Assembly (NCBI GenBank): GCA_024734495.1
Contig: JALMQS010000085.1
Span: 16,680,334-16,744,333, forward strand
From: Forficula auricularia
Taxonomy: Eukaryota; Arthropoda; Insecta; Dermaptera; Forficulidae
Direction of reading: 5' to 3'
DNA: 64,000 nt
In this document: positions 62,600 to 64,000 of the stretch, one piece after another
Layout: each line of letters starts with the position of its first letter
How positions within the stretch are numbered: the stretch's first letter is position 1
The notes under the pieces: model-generated
Database searches by the model: none
Told to the model about the DNA's origin: nothing
Seen by the model: the letters and a program-made list of their open reading frames with translations, nothing else
Translations under genes and position numbers: made by a program

Positions 62600-63122
62600 A
62601 TTTGGTCTCATCTTCGGCTAAGTTGTTTTTGATGTTTTTTTGTTAATTGAAATAATTATTCACAGGTGGTTGTATAGATAAAAATGTATAATTACATTTT
62701 TATTCAATTTCCTTTTAATAATTAATTGGTTTTTTAATTTTATATCCCACTATTAATTCATTTGAATATTAATATATATTAGAATTTGACAATTTGATTG
62801 ATTGGATGGAAAAAGTAATCTGATAAATTAAATGGGGATTGAAGGACGGAATTGAAATAATTATCGGAAAAGAGGTTTTTTTTGTTTAATTAGTTTTTTT
62901 CTCTTATTAAAAACAAGGACTAAAGATGATCAAGGACACTCGATGGTGGAGAAGTAATCTCCGGAATCGAAGCTCAAAAACAAAATAATTGGTTTAATAA
63001 ATTTGATTGATTGGAGGCATTTTTTATTGAATATTAAATTATTAAATAATTAAAAATAATATTAATATATCACTTTGAACTAAAGCAAAAAACTACAGAG
63101 CAGCGCTCGGTGTTCCAGGTAC
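62600..63122 (+). mobile_element. Family H partial copy
   Basis: TTTGGTCTCATCTTCGGCTA through CGCTCGGTGTTCCAGGTAC, with one ~210-bp repeat copy at about 62,850-62,998 and the central hammerhead-like part deleted. Confidence 0.6.
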
Positions 63123-63587
63123 TGTATAATTAAAACTAGAATAGAGAACTTGATTATAATGAAATATTAGTTCCCGATTTTCCAACTCATAATTCATCCT
63201 AAGGATGTCGCTGCAAAATTTTCAATTATTTTATATTTGTTCTGAAGAGAATCCGAAGTCAATAAGCTTCATTTGTATAAATCACGTGATTTTCAATCAT
63301 CCAAAACTCTGCTTTTCGGTCAAACTAGAGACAAATTGTCACCCTTTTGCCAAAACCACGAATGTGCAAAAACTTTTTCTATTTGAAAATAATCTATATT
63401 TTATTTATTTATTTATTTATAGTCTTTATTTGGCTCCTTTTAATTGCAAAAAATATTACATCAATATAACTACAAAAATAAAAAATAATATAATATAATA
63501 TTATAATTTTTTTTTATTTATGAAAATTTGTATCAATTAGATCCTTTCGCGAAATTTTTTTTTACAATCTTTTAAAAATTTCATCTA
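63123..63587. other. Unassigned AT-rich sequence
   Basis: A 97-codon ORF (63,205-63,498) starts MSLQNFQLFYICSEENPK and runs into a (TTTA)n tract. No domain is recognised; probably chance. Confidence 0.3.
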
Positions 63588-64000
63588 CAGGGTGGGGTAT
63601 AAAGATCTATCATATTTTGAAGAGGTATAAAAAATGAAAAAATTTAACTTGAAAAAAAAAACTGAATATATTTTTTAAAAGAACATAAAATATATATTTT
63701 TTTTAAATCTCTTTTAAACATTATATCATACGAAAAAAAGGGGTGAGGGGGGGGGGGCAAAAAGAAAATTCTAGCCCTTTCGACCAAACTCAACCAAATT
63801 TGTATACATATTCTGTGGACCCCAGAGGGCTAGAAATTCAAAAACTAACCACCCAAAATGGGGGAGGGTCAAAAATGAAAATTCCTCCCTTTCGGCGAAA
63901 CTATGTTTACTAAACTTGATTACTTTTTGCATTTCTAGCTTTCTGGGGCTCCGTATACAAAATTTGGTTCAGTTTAGTGAAAAGGGCTAAATTTTCATTT
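63588..64000. mobile_element. CAGGGTGG/TA element, cut by the window end
   Basis: The left terminus CAGGGTGGGGTATAAAGATC preceded by TA, continuing TTTTGAAGAGGTATAAAAAA. The interior matches 43,090-43,480. The right end is outside the window. Confidence 0.7.

Noticed and set aside
1..64000. CRISPR arrays, bacterial operons, riboswitches
   Set aside because: Nothing in base composition or gene structure suggests a prokaryote; the short direct repeats are minisatellites or TE copies.

Overview
This is an AT-rich (by eye about 30% GC) eukaryotic, non-bacterial window with almost no ordinary coding sequence. Short introns, (AT)n and (ATTT)n microsatellites, tRNA-derived SINEs with target-site duplications (TSDs), a Jockey-type reverse transcriptase fragment, hAT, Tc1/mariner-like and Stowaway-type elements, and many foldback repeats carrying hammerhead-ribozyme-like cores point to an invertebrate, most likely an arthropod. 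I cannot name the species. Most long ORFs are chance ORFs inside repeats.

Layout. 1-9,070: foldback repeats with hammerhead-like cores (252-840, 1,908-3,222, 6,797-7,183, 8,390-9,050), a three-unit 516-bp tandem array (4,461-6,003), and one copy of a mobile repeat here called family H. 9,850-12,260: an inverted copy of family H expanded by a ~210-bp tandem repeat that also holds a Jockey RT fragment. 13,000-17,200: a hammerhead element, a 510-bp hAT-type element and a 1.5-kb element with long terminal inverted repeats (TIRs). 17,200-28,000: old repeats, a second expanded family H copy and one candidate exon. 28,000-35,250: foldbacks, a nested 2-kb CAGGGTGG/TA element, and elevated-GC unique DNA (29,230-29,800). 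36,300-43,600: a frameshifted hAT transposase end, a hAT MITE, a tRNA-like gene and a SINE inside a DNA transposon. 44,240-46,610: a 603-bp hammerhead foldback with a 12-bp TSD, followed by an internally deleted Stowaway/mariner-like element with two further nested elements. 47,000-54,000: repeats, more hammerheads, a second hAT MITE and one unassigned elevated-GC ORF.

The most unusual region is 55,195-62,270. A GA-rich stretch with a TATA-like box is followed by a tandem array of eight units plus a truncated ninth. Six units begin with a recognisable folded stem-loop, and eight carry a matched splice donor (AAG|GTAAGATAT type) and acceptor (TTTTTTCAG|GTAGGTG) bounding a 163-209-bp intron-like segment. 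Most then show a short perfect hairpin. In unit 1 the implied splice joins a complete 41-codon ORF with four cysteines and a CKGRCSSY end; later units keep the architecture but are mostly broken by stops. It resembles a tandemly amplified small spliced gene or structured noncoding RNA locus, invaded by two SINE insertions and a hAT MITE.

The second theme is at least fifteen hammerhead-like motifs in foldback elements, sharing a very short palindromic helix III and an extra nucleotide before helix II. They resemble the hammerheads described from Penelope-like retroelements. None of this has been tested by folding, alignment or database search.
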